The notes under the pieces are model-generated. The model saw nothing but the letters and a program-made list of their open reading frames with translations. It ran no database searches and was not told where the DNA came from. From positions 372,001 through 436,000 of the forward strand of contig NZ_JABXWB010000001.1 in the NCBI RefSeq assembly GCF_013375555.1: DNA of 64,000 bases, in the 5' to 3' direction. Positions 42,809-52,118 of this stretch are shown here, in pieces. Within the stretch, counting starts at the first letter, position 1. Each line of letters starts with the position of its first letter. The position numbers were made by a program, and so were the translations under genes. Origin of the DNA: Sphingobium sp. EM0848. Lineage in GTDB: Bacteria; Pseudomonadota; Alphaproteobacteria; Sphingomonadales; Sphingomonadaceae.

Positions 42809-43843
42809 TCACCGTGCTTTTGCCGGCAATGGGCGCGCCGGTAATTGCTGGGTCGGATCGACCGGCACCCGGTTCTTGCGCAGCTCGAAATGCAGCTTGG
42901 GCCGACTGGCATAGCCGCTGTCGCCCGAAAGTCCGATGATCTGCCCCTTGGTCACTTTCTGCCCCCTGACCACATCGACCCTGCTGGCATGACCATAGAC
43001 GCTGACCCAGCCGCCGCCATGGTTGATCAGCATCAGGCCCCCGAATACCGCGACCTTGTCCCCCGCATAGGCGACCACGCCATCGGCGGCCGCGTGGATC
43101 GACGATCCGGCAGGGACGGCGATATCGATGCCATTGTTCCGAACACCCCCCGCGCCGCGCCCGAAGGAAGAGAGGATCGACCCGCGCACCGGCCAGGCGA
43201 AATCGCCCGCAAAGGCCTTGGGCGTGGCAATCGGCACATTGGAGGGCAGGGGGCGCGGCTCGCGGGAGGGCGGGGCCATGCGCTTTCCCGCCGCCGATGC
43301 GGGCTGGCCGCCGGTCAGCACATCGTCGATATCGATGCGGAAGGCGGCGGCGCGCTCCTCCATGGTCGGTGCCCGGCGGGGCGCGTCGTCGGGCAGCAGC
43401 AGCCGTCGCCCCTTGTGCAGCACATAGGGTTCGCCAAGCCCGTTGATCTCGACCATCCGGCTCCATTTGACGCCATAGGCGGCCGCGATGGCGATACCCG
43501 TCTCCCCCTCCGCCACCAGATGGTAACGGCCGCCGGGGATGCTCAGCTTCTGCCCGGCTCGCAGCGCATAGGGCGGTTTCAGCTGGTTGGCCTGCGCAAT
43601 GACCTCCGCTCCCGCCCCGCTCCGGTTACTGACGCCCAGCAGCGTTTCGCCCGGCTGCACGACATAGGTGGACGCCGGAACGGTTTGCGCATGGGGCGCG
43701 ACCTGTTGCGTGGTCCAGACCGGCTGTTCCTCGATGACCTTGGGCAGAACCAGCCCCCGAATGCTGCGCGGTGTTTCGCCGGAGGCGGGAAGGGCAGGGG
43801 ACAGGATCAGGAGGGCGGGAAGAAAGATGCGCGACATCGCCAT
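42809..43843 (-). CDS. nlpD: NlpD-like LysM/M23 protein with degenerate active site
   Basis: 344 residues. Signal peptide, two LysM motifs (STYVVQPGETLLGVSNRSGA and GRYHLVAEGETGIAIAAAYG), and a LytM/M23 domain (about 225-340). The metal-binding HxxxD is replaced (NNGIDIAVPAG, N instead of H) and the last motif reads KLHFELRKN instead of HLHFE, so it should not cut peptidoglycan but activate amidases like NlpD/EnvC. It lies downstream of serS-surE, as E. coli nlpD lies near surE. Confidence 0.85.
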   Translation of the reverse strand: MAMSRIFLPALLILSPALPASGETPRSIRGLVLPKVIEEQPVWTTQQVAPHAQTVPASTYVVQPGETLLGVSNRSGAGAEVIAQANQLKPPYALRAGQKLSIPGGRYHLVAEGETGIAIAAAYGVKWSRMVEINGLGEPYVLHKGRRLLLPDDAPRRAPTMEERAAAFRIDIDDVLTGGQPASAAGKRMAPPSREPRPLPSNVPIATPKAFAGDFAWPVRGSILSSFGRGAGGVRNNGIDIAVPAGSSIHAAADGVVAYAGDKVAVFGGLMLINHGGGWVSVYGHASRVDVVRGQKVTKGQIIGLSGDSGYASRPKLHFELRKNRVPVDPTQQLPARPLPAKAR

Positions 43844-43901
43844 GTCTGTAATGGCGTCCCCCCGCAGTGGCCAGGGTCCGCCTGAGGGGTGGGAATAGCG
43901 C

Positions 43902-44665
43902 CTAAATTCCGAACGCCGCCGCCGTCGCCGCCATGGCGCTGTCCTGCGTCAAATCATAATGCAGCGGCGTCACGGTGATATAGCCTTCGGCGATGGCGGC
44001 CAGATCGCTGCCCTCGGGGACGGAATCGCTCGTGCCCAGTCCGAACCAGTAATAGGGATAGCCCCGTGGATCGGTCCCTTCGATGATCTTCGTGCGATCC
44101 ACGTCATGAAAGCCCTGCCGCACCACTTGGATGCCCTTCACCGCGCCGGGATCGATGGCCGGGAAATTCACATTGAACAGCATCCGGGGGCTGGCGGGCA
44201 TGGCGACCAGCGGCCGCAGCACTTTCTCGCCCCAGGCCCGCGCCGCCGCGAAGGGCACCGCATCGCCCATGCCTTCGCGCGCATAGACCTGGCTCAGGGC
44301 AATCGACTTGATCCCTGAAATCGCGCCCTCCATCGCGGCGGAAACGGTGCCCGAATAGGTCACGTCCTCCGCCAGATTGGCCCCGCGATTGACGCCCGAC
44401 AGCACCAGATCGGGTTTTGCATCCTTCATCAGATGTCCGACCGCCATCATCACCGCATCGGTCGGCGTGCCGGTGACGCTGTAATGCTTTTCGCCATGCT
44501 GACGGATGCGCAAGGGCCGCGTCAGCGTCAGGCTGTGCCCCGCGCCGGATTGCTCCTCGCTCGGCGCGACGATCCAGTATCGTCGGACAGCGTCCGCGCA
44601 ATCTCTTCCAGCACCTTCAGGCCCGGAGCATGAACCCCATCGTCATTGGTCAGCAGGATGCGCAT
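43902..44665 (-). pseudogene. surE: 5'/3'-nucleotidase SurE with a one-base frameshift
   Basis: From ATG 44665 the frame reads [20 protein letters not shown], the metal-binding SurE start, up to ARTLSDD. At about 44577-44583 (GACGATACTGG on the coding strand) homology moves to the next frame, [18 protein letters not shown] and then VTGTPTDAVMMAVGHLM, LSGVNRGANLAEDVTYSGTV, to the stop at 43902. One missing base explains it: adding it gives 765 bases, 254 residues, the normal length. The reading-frame break is seen; whether it is real or an assembly error is open. Confidence 0.85.
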
Positions 44666-44679
44666 GAAATTTCCGTCCG

Positions 44680-45960
<1,281 letters not shown>

Positions 45961-46048
45961 TCAGCCCTATGCCGCTCTGCGACCAGCCGCGCAACCCTGC
46001 ACACCCTCGTCCGTTGGTGCTAAAAGCAATCGGGAAAGGAGCCGGACG

Positions 46049-46489
46049 ATGCGGATCGAACATGATGCGATGGTGCTGGTGGCGGATGGGCGGAAAATGC
46101 TCTTCTTCCGCAATCGTGGGAACAGCCAGTTCCCCAATCTCGAAGCGGAGACGGTCAAATATCAGGATAATCCCGCCGATCGTGAGCAGGGGTCTGATGC
46201 CCCAGGGCGTGCCGCCAATTCGGTTGGCGGTCATTTGAGCGCCATGGGGCAGACCAATTTCCACGATCTGGAGGAGACTCGCTTCGCGGCGGAGGCCGCC
46301 GATCTGCTCAAGCGACGTGCGCTTGCGCATGATTTCGACAAGCTGATCGTCGTCGCGCCGCCCGCGGCGCTCGGCGAGATACGCAAACATTATCACAAGG
46401 AAGTGCAGGACCGGCTGGTTGGGGAAGTCGCCAAGGATCTTTCCAACCATCCCGTGCCGGAAATCGAGCGGATCATTGCGATGAGTTGA
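46049..46489 (+). CDS. host attachment family protein (baeRF12-type)
   Basis: 146 residues starting MRIEHDAMVLVADGRKMLFF, with VGGHLSAMGQTNFHDLEETR, and FAAEAADLLKRRALAHDFDK, LIVVAPPAALGEIRKHYHKE. Same family as the plant/agrobacterial 'protein required for attachment to host cells', related to the eRF1-like baeRF group. Ribosome site GGGAAAGGAG fixes the start. Function uncertain. Confidence 0.9.
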   Translation: MRIEHDAMVLVADGRKMLFFRNRGNSQFPNLEAETVKYQDNPADREQGSDAPGRAANSVGGHLSAMGQTNFHDLEETRFAAEAADLLKRRALAHDFDKLIVVAPPAALGEIRKHYHKEVQDRLVGEVAKDLSNHPVPEIERIIAMS

Positions 46490-46540
46490 ACAGCGCGAAA
46501 TCCGGCCAGCGCTCCCCTGCGCCGGCCGGAACGCCCCCGC

Positions 46541-47371
46541 TTAACCTTCCGTCGCCGCAGCCATTTTGGCGCGCGAGAATCGCTTGCGCGCCAGCAGCGC
46601 GGCTGCGCCGGCCCCGAACAGCAGGACCATCGGCGGCGCCGGCACATCGGTCGGCGGCTGCGGGTGATGGTGATCGCCGCCCGACGAGCTGGAAGACGAT
46701 GATGAGGAGGAGGAGGAACTGGACGAGCTGGAGCTTGAACTCGAACTGGACGAGGAGCTGCTGCTGGTCACATTGCCGCTGGACGTCGAGACGTTGCCTG
46801 ATGACGTAGATATGTTGCCCGAGGAGGTCGACACATTCCCCGACGAAGTGGAAACATTGCCCGAAGAGGTCGAAACCCCACCCGTGGAGGTCGAAACGCC
46901 CCCGGTTGAGGTCGACACGCCACCCGTGGTCGAACTGGTCGAGCTGGTGATGCCGCCGGTTGAACTGCTGGTGGAGGAGATCACGACCGATCCGCCGCCA
47001 GAGCCGCCGCTGCCGCCGAAAAAGCCGCCAAAGAAGCCGCCGCCGCCAAAGCCGGGACCGCCCGCCAGCACCACTGGCGCGCCGCCGCCGCCGCCGGACA
47101 TGACCGGCATTTCGGCGGAAGGCGCGGGCGGCATGGGAATGGGTGCGGCCTGGGTCGTGACGCTGATCGTCTGCGGCGCGCAGGACGTGACCGTCCTGAC
47201 CACCCGGCGCTTCATGGGTTGTACCGGTTTGCGCGGCGCTGCCTTCACGCTCTTGGTGCTGTGGAGCACGGCAGGGCGCGCGCTTTCTGCGACGTGGACG
47301 GCGCCACCCCCGATGATCGCCCCGCCGGCGGCGCAAGCGCATAATTTAGCCATCGCCATCCGTACGGACAT
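46541..47371 (-). CDS. polyserine, heptapeptide-repeat PEP-CTERM-like surface protein
   Basis: 276 residues. Signal-like hydrophobic start, glycine-rich part (GGPGFGGGGFFGGFFGG, about 103-120), threonine/serine-rich repeats (several copies of STSTGGV and STSSGNV, about 150-200), a run of 28 serines, then GGDHHHPQPPTDVPAPPMV and a hydrophobic, basic tail ending LLARKRFSRAK. The VPAPxM-helix-basic pattern is a PEP-CTERM/VPxP-type sorting signal for exported surface proteins. Start is uncertain (47371 or 47359). Low-complexity DNA on the reverse strand reads as acidic repeats, which is a shadow. Confidence 0.75.
   Translation of the reverse strand: MSVRMAMAKLCACAAGGAIIGGGAVHVAESARPAVLHSTKSVKAAPRKPVQPMKRRVVRTVTSCAPQTISVTTQAAPIPMPPAPSAEMPVMSGGGGGAPVVLAGGPGFGGGGFFGGFFGGSGGSGGGSVVISSTSSSTGGITSSTSSTTGGVSTSTGGVSTSTGGVSTSSGNVSTSSGNVSTSSGNISTSSGNVSTSSGNVTSSSSSSSSSSSSSSSSSSSSSSSSSSSSGGDHHHPQPPTDVPAPPMVLLFGAGAAALLARKRFSRAKMAAATEG
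46684..46980 (-). repeat. serine-rich tandem repeat tract in the surface protein gene
   Basis: The reverse strand encodes tandem STSTGG/STSSGN heptads followed by 28 serine codons. All six serine codons are used in the run, so the amino acid sequence, not DNA slippage, is conserved. Confidence 0.7.
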
Positions 47372-47802
47372 CAGGTCTTACTCTTGTTTGTCTTGCGGTC
47401 CGGCGATTGCGTCACTGATCTCTATAGTAACGGTCGCCAAGCCATTGCTTGTGTCTAACAACGCAAAATAAAGCGTTAATTTCAATGGCGTTAACTCTCA
47501 ATATCACGTGCAAGTCGAGTAAAATTCTAACAAACCGTGAATGAATATGGTTAACGTCCCATAGTGGAACGACCATCTGTCGATGCGTAAGTGCGGCTTG
47601 TCCAATTTCTTTTGGAGCCGGTGCATGAAGGGGAATCGCCGGATTTTCACGGGCAGGGGCGACATGCCGCGCCGTCGCTGCGCTGGATCAGCGATTGCCC
47701 GCTTGTGTCTGCCTCTGCCGCTGGCTATGAGGCGCCGGCAACCACAAGTCACGGATAGCCCGGCACTTTCAGCACCGGGCGTCCAGCGAGTCGGAGAGCC
47801 AG
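47372..47802. promoter_or_regulatory. 431-base intergenic region, divergent promoter space for the surface protein and dksA
   Basis: AT-rich in its first 170 bases (for example GCGTTAATTTC and GGTTAACGTCC), which fits two divergent promoters, then GC-rich and without a convincing gene. A reading frame on the + strand (47583-47828) overlaps the dksA start and lacks protein-like character, so I did not call it. dksA may have a long leader here. No terminator-like hairpin seen. Confidence 0.5.
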
Positions 47803-48267
47803 ATGGCATCGGTACTGAATTCCGATAGAGACGGCCCAAATCCGCCGAAATCGGCTGTAATACTCCCCCCCGACTATCGTCCGTCCGCGGACGAGGAGTT
47901 CATGAATCCCCTGCAGCTTGAATATTTCCGGCAGCGTTTATGGGATTGGAAGAAGCAGATCCTGGCTGAAGCCGAAGGGACGCTGGCCGTCCTGCAGAAC
48001 GAGCCGCTGCGCGAACCGGACCTCAACGACCGCGCATCAAGCGAGACGGACTGGTCGATCGAACTGCGCACCCGTGACCGTCAGCGCAAGCTGATCTCCA
48101 AGATCGACGCCGCGCTTCGCCGCATCGACGAGGGTGAATATGGCTATTGCGAAGTGACCGGCGAACCGATCTCGCTTGGCCGCCTGGAAGCCCGTCCGAT
48201 CGCGACCATGACGGTCGAGGCGCAGGAACGGCATGAGCGGCAGGAAAAAGTCTCTCGCGACGATTAA
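47803..48267 (+). CDS. dksA: RNA polymerase-binding protein DksA (single-Cys zinc finger)
   Basis: 154 residues. Coiled-coil arm with the functional tip region and LNDRASSETDWSIELRTRDR, then a zinc-finger area YGYCEVTGEPISLGRLEARP in which only the first of the four usual Cys is present (the rest read T, M/T and A). Alphaproteobacterial DksA variants lack some of these Cys. GGAGAGCCAG precedes ATG 47803. Controls rRNA and stress promoters together with ppGpp. Confidence 0.93.
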   Translation: MASVLNSDRDGPNPPKSAVILPPDYRPSADEEFMNPLQLEYFRQRLWDWKKQILAEAEGTLAVLQNEPLREPDLNDRASSETDWSIELRTRDRQRKLISKIDAALRRIDEGEYGYCEVTGEPISLGRLEARPIATMTVEAQERHERQEKVSRDD

Positions 48268-48332
48268 CCTTTTATCCATGCCGCCATGGCAATGTTGCTG
48301 CGATAATCCGATGATTTTGCAGGGCGTTGTGG

Positions 48333-48695
48333 ATGAATAGCAATCAGGACGAAACTGGCCGTGGCCCGGCCCGCTCGGGGCCGCGGGACAGCCTGTTCCT
48401 GCTTACCAATCTCAGCTCGGCCGATGGCACGCCCCTTGGCCGGGCGCGGGTCCGCAACCTGTCCGCGACGGGGCTGATGGCCGATTGCGAACGGGTCGTC
48501 CCTGCCGGCATCCATGTCCGTTTCGACCTGCGCGGCATCGGTCAGGTCAACGGGTCGGTCGTCTGGTCGCGGGAGGACCGTATCGGCATCGCCTTCGATG
48601 TGGAGATCGATCCGCAACTGGCGCGCCGCCCGGTTTCCGGCGCCAAACATGGAACCATGCCGGACTATCTGCGCCAGAACCGTCTGGTTCGCTGA
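48333..48695 (+). CDS. PilZ domain protein
   Basis: 120 residues. PilZ features: ARVRNLSATGLMADCERVVP and GSVVWSREDRIGIAFDVEID. The leading RxxxR of c-di-GMP binders appears only as RGPARSGPRDSL, so ligand binding is possible but not certain. Start ATG 48333. Confidence 0.85.
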   Translation: MNSNQDETGRGPARSGPRDSLFLLTNLSSADGTPLGRARVRNLSATGLMADCERVVPAGIHVRFDLRGIGQVNGSVVWSREDRIGIAFDVEIDPQLARRPVSGAKHGTMPDYLRQNRLVR

Positions 48696-48723
48696 GCCGC
48701 CTTCCGGAACGCATTTCCAAAAA

Positions 48724-48756
48724 AAGCCCCGTCAACCATCTGGTTCCGGGGTTTTC
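48724..48756 (+). terminator. terminator after the PilZ gene
   Basis: GCCCCG and CGGGG flank an inner AACC-ATCT-GGTT stem, followed by TTTT; AAAAAAA precedes it, so it can act in both directions between convergent genes. Confidence 0.75.
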
Positions 48757-48825
48757 ATTGCCTGTTGAAGGTCTGGACCAGCGGCAAGGGGCCGCTGATC
48801 CATGCCCTCTTTCAGGCGTCACCAA

Positions 48826-48987
48826 TCAATGGTGTTGCGCCTCCATTTCCTCCTTCAGGCGCAGCTTCTGCTTCTTGAGCGAGGCGACAAGGATCGCATC
48901 GGGCATGGGACGACTCGTCTCCGCCTTGATACGTGCCTCAAGCCCTGCATGCTTGGCCGAAAGAGCTGAAATGTGGCTGCTTTCCAT
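48826..48987 (-). CDS. YdcH/DUF465 family protein
   Basis: 53 residues from ATG 48987, with GGAG upstream. Typical DUF465: SAKHAGLEARIKAETSRPMP, then ASLKKQKLRLKEEMEAQ. A small helical hairpin protein of unknown role. A second member lies 170 bases away, divergently transcribed. Confidence 0.88.
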   Translation of the reverse strand: MESSHISALSAKHAGLEARIKAETSRPMPDAILVASLKKQKLRLKEEMEAQHH

Positions 48988-49157
48988 GACATTCTCCTTA
49001 CGAGGGTGATGGATGAACGAGTAGATCATGATTCGGGTGCTTTGTCTTTGGGTGATTCGCGCTTTGCGACAGTCCGCATCAAAATTTGCGATGGTTCGTG
49101 CGCGCGCGCCGGGCTATCAAGGGAAGATGGGACGGCAATGGTTGCGAAAGTAGGTGT

Positions 49158-49358
49158 ATGGTGAGCCGGGAAGACATCATGCGTCGGCTGGAACTGTTGC
49201 GCGTCGAGCATCGCGATCTGGACGGCGCCATTGCGGCGCTGGTCGAATCGGGTTCGGGCGACCAGATGCAGATCGCCCGGCTCAAGAAGCGCAAGCTGCG
49301 CCTGCGGGACGAGATGACGTCGCTGGAAGATCAGCTGGTCCCCGACATCATCGCCTGA
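49158..49358 (+). CDS. YdcH/DUF465 family protein
   Basis: 66 residues: MVSREDIMRRLELLRVEHRD, then QMQIARLKKRKLRLRDEMTS. Same family as the gene at 48826 but longer and more acidic. The start could be ATG 49158 or GTG 49161. Likely forms a helical hairpin. Upstream of rcdA. Confidence 0.85.
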   Translation: MVSREDIMRRLELLRVEHRDLDGAIAALVESGSGDQMQIARLKKRKLRLRDEMTSLEDQLVPDIIA

Positions 49359-49459
49359 AACGGGTTATCGTGGTTAATGCCGCGCAGACCGCTTCTTATC
49401 GGGACAATTCGGGGTTAATGGCGGGCATCGGGCCTGACAAAGCATGATGCTTATGTCAC

Positions 49460-49954
49460 ATGTCGTCCATGTATCTCGCCGCTTCTCTTGATCAGGGCCT
49501 GCATCGTCGATTGGTCGATGGTCTTTACGTCGAAGCCATGGTCATGGCGGATGAGGCGCGGGCCTATTTCGACACGCGCGAAACCTCCGCTTCAGACGGT
49601 GACGATGGCGGCTGGGACGATCCGCTGCGTCGGGTGGCCTTTGCCTGCGAATCGTTGAAGGTCACGACCCGCCTGATGCACATCATCGCCTGGCTGCTCA
49701 GCCAGCGTGCATGGCAGCGGGGCGAGATCGACGATGCCGAGATGTGGGACGAAAAATACAGCCTTGGTCACGCCGCCGGGACCGATCCCGCCATGGCCGC
49801 GACCTTCCCCTTCGCGGCCCGCGCGCTGATCGACGCCAGCCAGGATCTCTACGAGCGCGTCGCCCGCCTGCAGGAACGCATGACCAGTCCGCGCGCGCAG
49901 ATGGAGCCCAGCCCGGCCCGCGTTCTGATGGAGCGGCTCAGCACCGCCTTCTGA
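49460..49954 (+). CDS. rcdA: DUF1465/RcdA-type protease adaptor
   Basis: 164 residues. Matches the DUF1465 family (Caulobacter RcdA): DQGLHRRLVDGLYVEAMVMA, SLKVTTRLMHIIAWLLSQRA, then ASQDLYERVARLQERM. RcdA helps ClpXP degrade the cell-cycle regulator CtrA. The clpX/clpP genes are not in this window; clpA is 24 kb away. Confidence 0.9.
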   Translation: MSSMYLAASLDQGLHRRLVDGLYVEAMVMADEARAYFDTRETSASDGDDGGWDDPLRRVAFACESLKVTTRLMHIIAWLLSQRAWQRGEIDDAEMWDEKYSLGHAAGTDPAMAATFPFAARALIDASQDLYERVARLQERMTSPRAQMEPSPARVLMERLSTAF

Positions 49955-50054
49955 CCGTCCCCCAGGTCTGATCCACCTGCGGATGGGGCAGGGTATCGTC
50001 GCCTGTCATCTTCGGGGCTGGCCTTTGCCCCGATAATTGGTCTAGATCAGGCAT

Positions 50055-52118
50055 ATGAACACCGGTTTGCGGACCTGCCGCCGCATTTCAGGCCTTCCGC
50101 AAGCTGCCCGATTTTGCCTCGCGCCGCTGCTTCTGCTCGCGCCCGTCGCCCATGCGCAGACGGCGCCCCAAACTGCTGTCCAGCCCGATCAGGATCAGCC
50201 GCTCGACCCCACGCTGGCGCCCATGCCCGATATCGGCGTCGATTGGCCCGACATGGGGCAGCCCGACAGCGTGACGCCGATGGTCGAACTGCCGCCCGAA
50301 GCACCCGACATGCCTCAGGAAGCCGTGGCGCCCGCGGCGCCGGAGGAAGGGGCGGAACCGGCGGAGGAGGTCGCGACCTTCACCGACACTGGGGAGGAGC
50401 ACCGCTACACCGTGGCGCTCAATGGCATTGAGGGCATTGCCGACGCCCAGTTCCATATGCGTTTCGACGAATTGTCGGTGCTGCATCAGGGGGAGGGGAA
50501 GCCCGCCAACCTTGCCCAGATCAACCGGCGCATCAAGGAAGACAGCGACCTTCTGGAAAGGCTGTTGCGCGCCAAGGGCTATTATGCCGTCCGTGTCCGG
50601 GGCATGGTGGCCGCGCCTCCGCCTGGCAGCGACAGGCTGGCCGTCACGTTCCAGATCGTGCCGGGCGTCCGTTATCTGCTGTCGTCGGTCGATGTCATGG
50701 GTCTCGACACTACCGGCGAGCGCGAGGCGAAGCTGCGCGCGGCTTTCCCGCCCAAGCCCGGCGATCCGGTCGATGCCGACGCGATTCTGGCCGGCCAACT
50801 GTCGCTGACGGTGGCGCTCGCTGAAAACGGCTTTCCCTTCGGCAAGGTCGAGGAGCCGGAAGTCCGCATCGATCATGAAGAACGCAAGGGCGATCTTGAT
50901 ATCGTGGTCAATCCCGGCGCCTATCGCACCTTCGGCAAGATCGTGATGGCCGACGAAACCCTCTTCAGCGCCCGCCATGTCCAGCGCATCGCCCGCTTCC
51001 ATCCCGGCGACACCTATATGGCGTCGGATGTCGAGGATCTGCGGCAGGCGCTGGTCGCGACCGGACTCGTCTCCTCGCTCAGCCTGACGCCGAAGGATGC
51101 GGGCGATGGCGAGCATGTCGACCTCGCCATCGACGCCAAACCCGCGCCGATGCGTACCATCGCGGGCGAACTGGGCTATGGCACGGGCGAAGGCTATCGC
51201 ACGGAAATCAGTTGGACGCATCGCAACTTCTTCCCGCCCGAAGGCGCCGTCACCCTGCGCGGGGTGCTGGGCACGCAGGAGCAGACGGCGTCCGTCACCT
51301 ATCGCCGCAATAATTTCCGTCACCGCGACAATGTGCTGACCGGACTGGTTTCGATCAGCAACATCAAGCGCGACGCGTATGATGCGCGTACCCTGACTTT
51401 CTCGGGCTCGCTGGAGCGGCAGACCAATATCCTGTTCCAGAAGAAATGGGTGTGGCGCGTCGGCGCGGAACTGATCGCATCGGATGAAGCCGATGCCTTC
51501 AGCAACGGCAACCGCCGGACCTTCTTCATCGGCGCGGTTCCTTTGAGCCTGACCTATGATGGCAGCGACGACCTTCTCAATCCGACGAAGGGCTTTCGTC
51601 TGGGCGGACGGGTCAGTCCAGAACTTTCCTTCCAGAACAGCACCTTCGGCTATGCCCGCGTGCAGCTTGACGGCAGCGTCTATCAGCCGATGAGCGACCG
51701 CATCGTGTTGGCCGCCCGCGCTCGTTTTGGTACGATCCTCGGTTCGACCGTCGACCAGATCGCGCCCTCGCGGCGCTTCTATGCGGGCGGCGGTGCGTCG
51801 GTGCGCGGCTATGGCTATCAGGCGATCGGCCCGCGCTACGGCCCGAACGACATGCCGGTGGGCGGCAAGAGCCTTGCGGAATTTTCGCTGGAATCGCGTA
51901 TCCGCTTCGGCAATTTCGGCGTCGTGCCCTTTGTCGATGCCGGTAATATCTCGACCAGCTTCCTGCCGCGCTTCCGCGACCTGCGCATCGGTGCGGGCAT
52001 GGGTGTACGCTATTACAGCAGCTTTGGCCCGATCCGCATCGATGTCGGCACGCCGATCAATCCGCAGTCGGGCGATCCGAAGGTCGCCGTCTATGTCTCA
52101 CTGGGGCAGGCCTTCTGA
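50055..52118 (+). CDS. tamA: TamA-type outer membrane assembly protein
   Basis: 687 residues. Signal peptide (LLLLAPVAHAQTAPQ), a Pro/acidic N-terminal linker, POTRA-type repeats (about 150-360; RLLRAKGYYAVRVRGMV, GVRYLLSSVDVMGLDTTGER) and a BamA/TamA barrel (about 390-687; FYAGGGASVRGYGYQ, GPIRIDVGTPINPQ). Works with TamB to insert autotransporter and other outer membrane proteins. The stop overlaps the tamB start by one base. Confidence 0.93.
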   Translation: MNTGLRTCRRISGLPQAARFCLAPLLLLAPVAHAQTAPQTAVQPDQDQPLDPTLAPMPDIGVDWPDMGQPDSVTPMVELPPEAPDMPQEAVAPAAPEEGAEPAEEVATFTDTGEEHRYTVALNGIEGIADAQFHMRFDELSVLHQGEGKPANLAQINRRIKEDSDLLERLLRAKGYYAVRVRGMVAAPPPGSDRLAVTFQIVPGVRYLLSSVDVMGLDTTGEREAKLRAAFPPKPGDPVDADAILAGQLSLTVALAENGFPFGKVEEPEVRIDHEERKGDLDIVVNPGAYRTFGKIVMADETLFSARHVQRIARFHPGDTYMASDVEDLRQALVATGLVSSLSLTPKDAGDGEHVDLAIDAKPAPMRTIAGELGYGTGEGYRTEISWTHRNFFPPEGAVTLRGVLGTQEQTASVTYRRNNFRHRDNVLTGLVSISNIKRDAYDARTLTFSGSLERQTNILFQKKWVWRVGAELIASDEADAFSNGNRRTFFIGAVPLSLTYDGSDDLLNPTKGFRLGGRVSPELSFQNSTFGYARVQLDGSVYQPMSDRIVLAARARFGTILGSTVDQIAPSRRFYAGGGASVRGYGYQAIGPRYGPNDMPVGGKSLAEFSLESRIRFGNFGVVPFVDAGNISTSFLPRFRDLRIGAGMGVRYYSSFGPIRIDVGTPINPQSGDPKVAVYVSLGQAF

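Noticed and set aside
46684..46980. CRISPR-like regular repeats
   Set aside because: The periodicity is codon-level (21 bases, coding for heptads) with no spacers and no cas genes.
46773..47471. Proline/valine/glutamate-rich frame on the + strand (repeats such as EVDTPP, EVETP)
   Set aside because: It is the complement of the serine-rich repeats of the surface protein; no start site or signal peptide fits.
47470..47500. CtrA binding site (TTAA-N7-TTAAC) between the surface protein gene and dksA
   Set aside because: GTTAAT and GTTAAC are present but the spacing is 11 bases between TTAA boxes, not 7.
47583..47828. 81-codon frame upstream of dksA
   Set aside because: Overlaps the dksA start in another frame, no ribosome site, product basic and without pattern.
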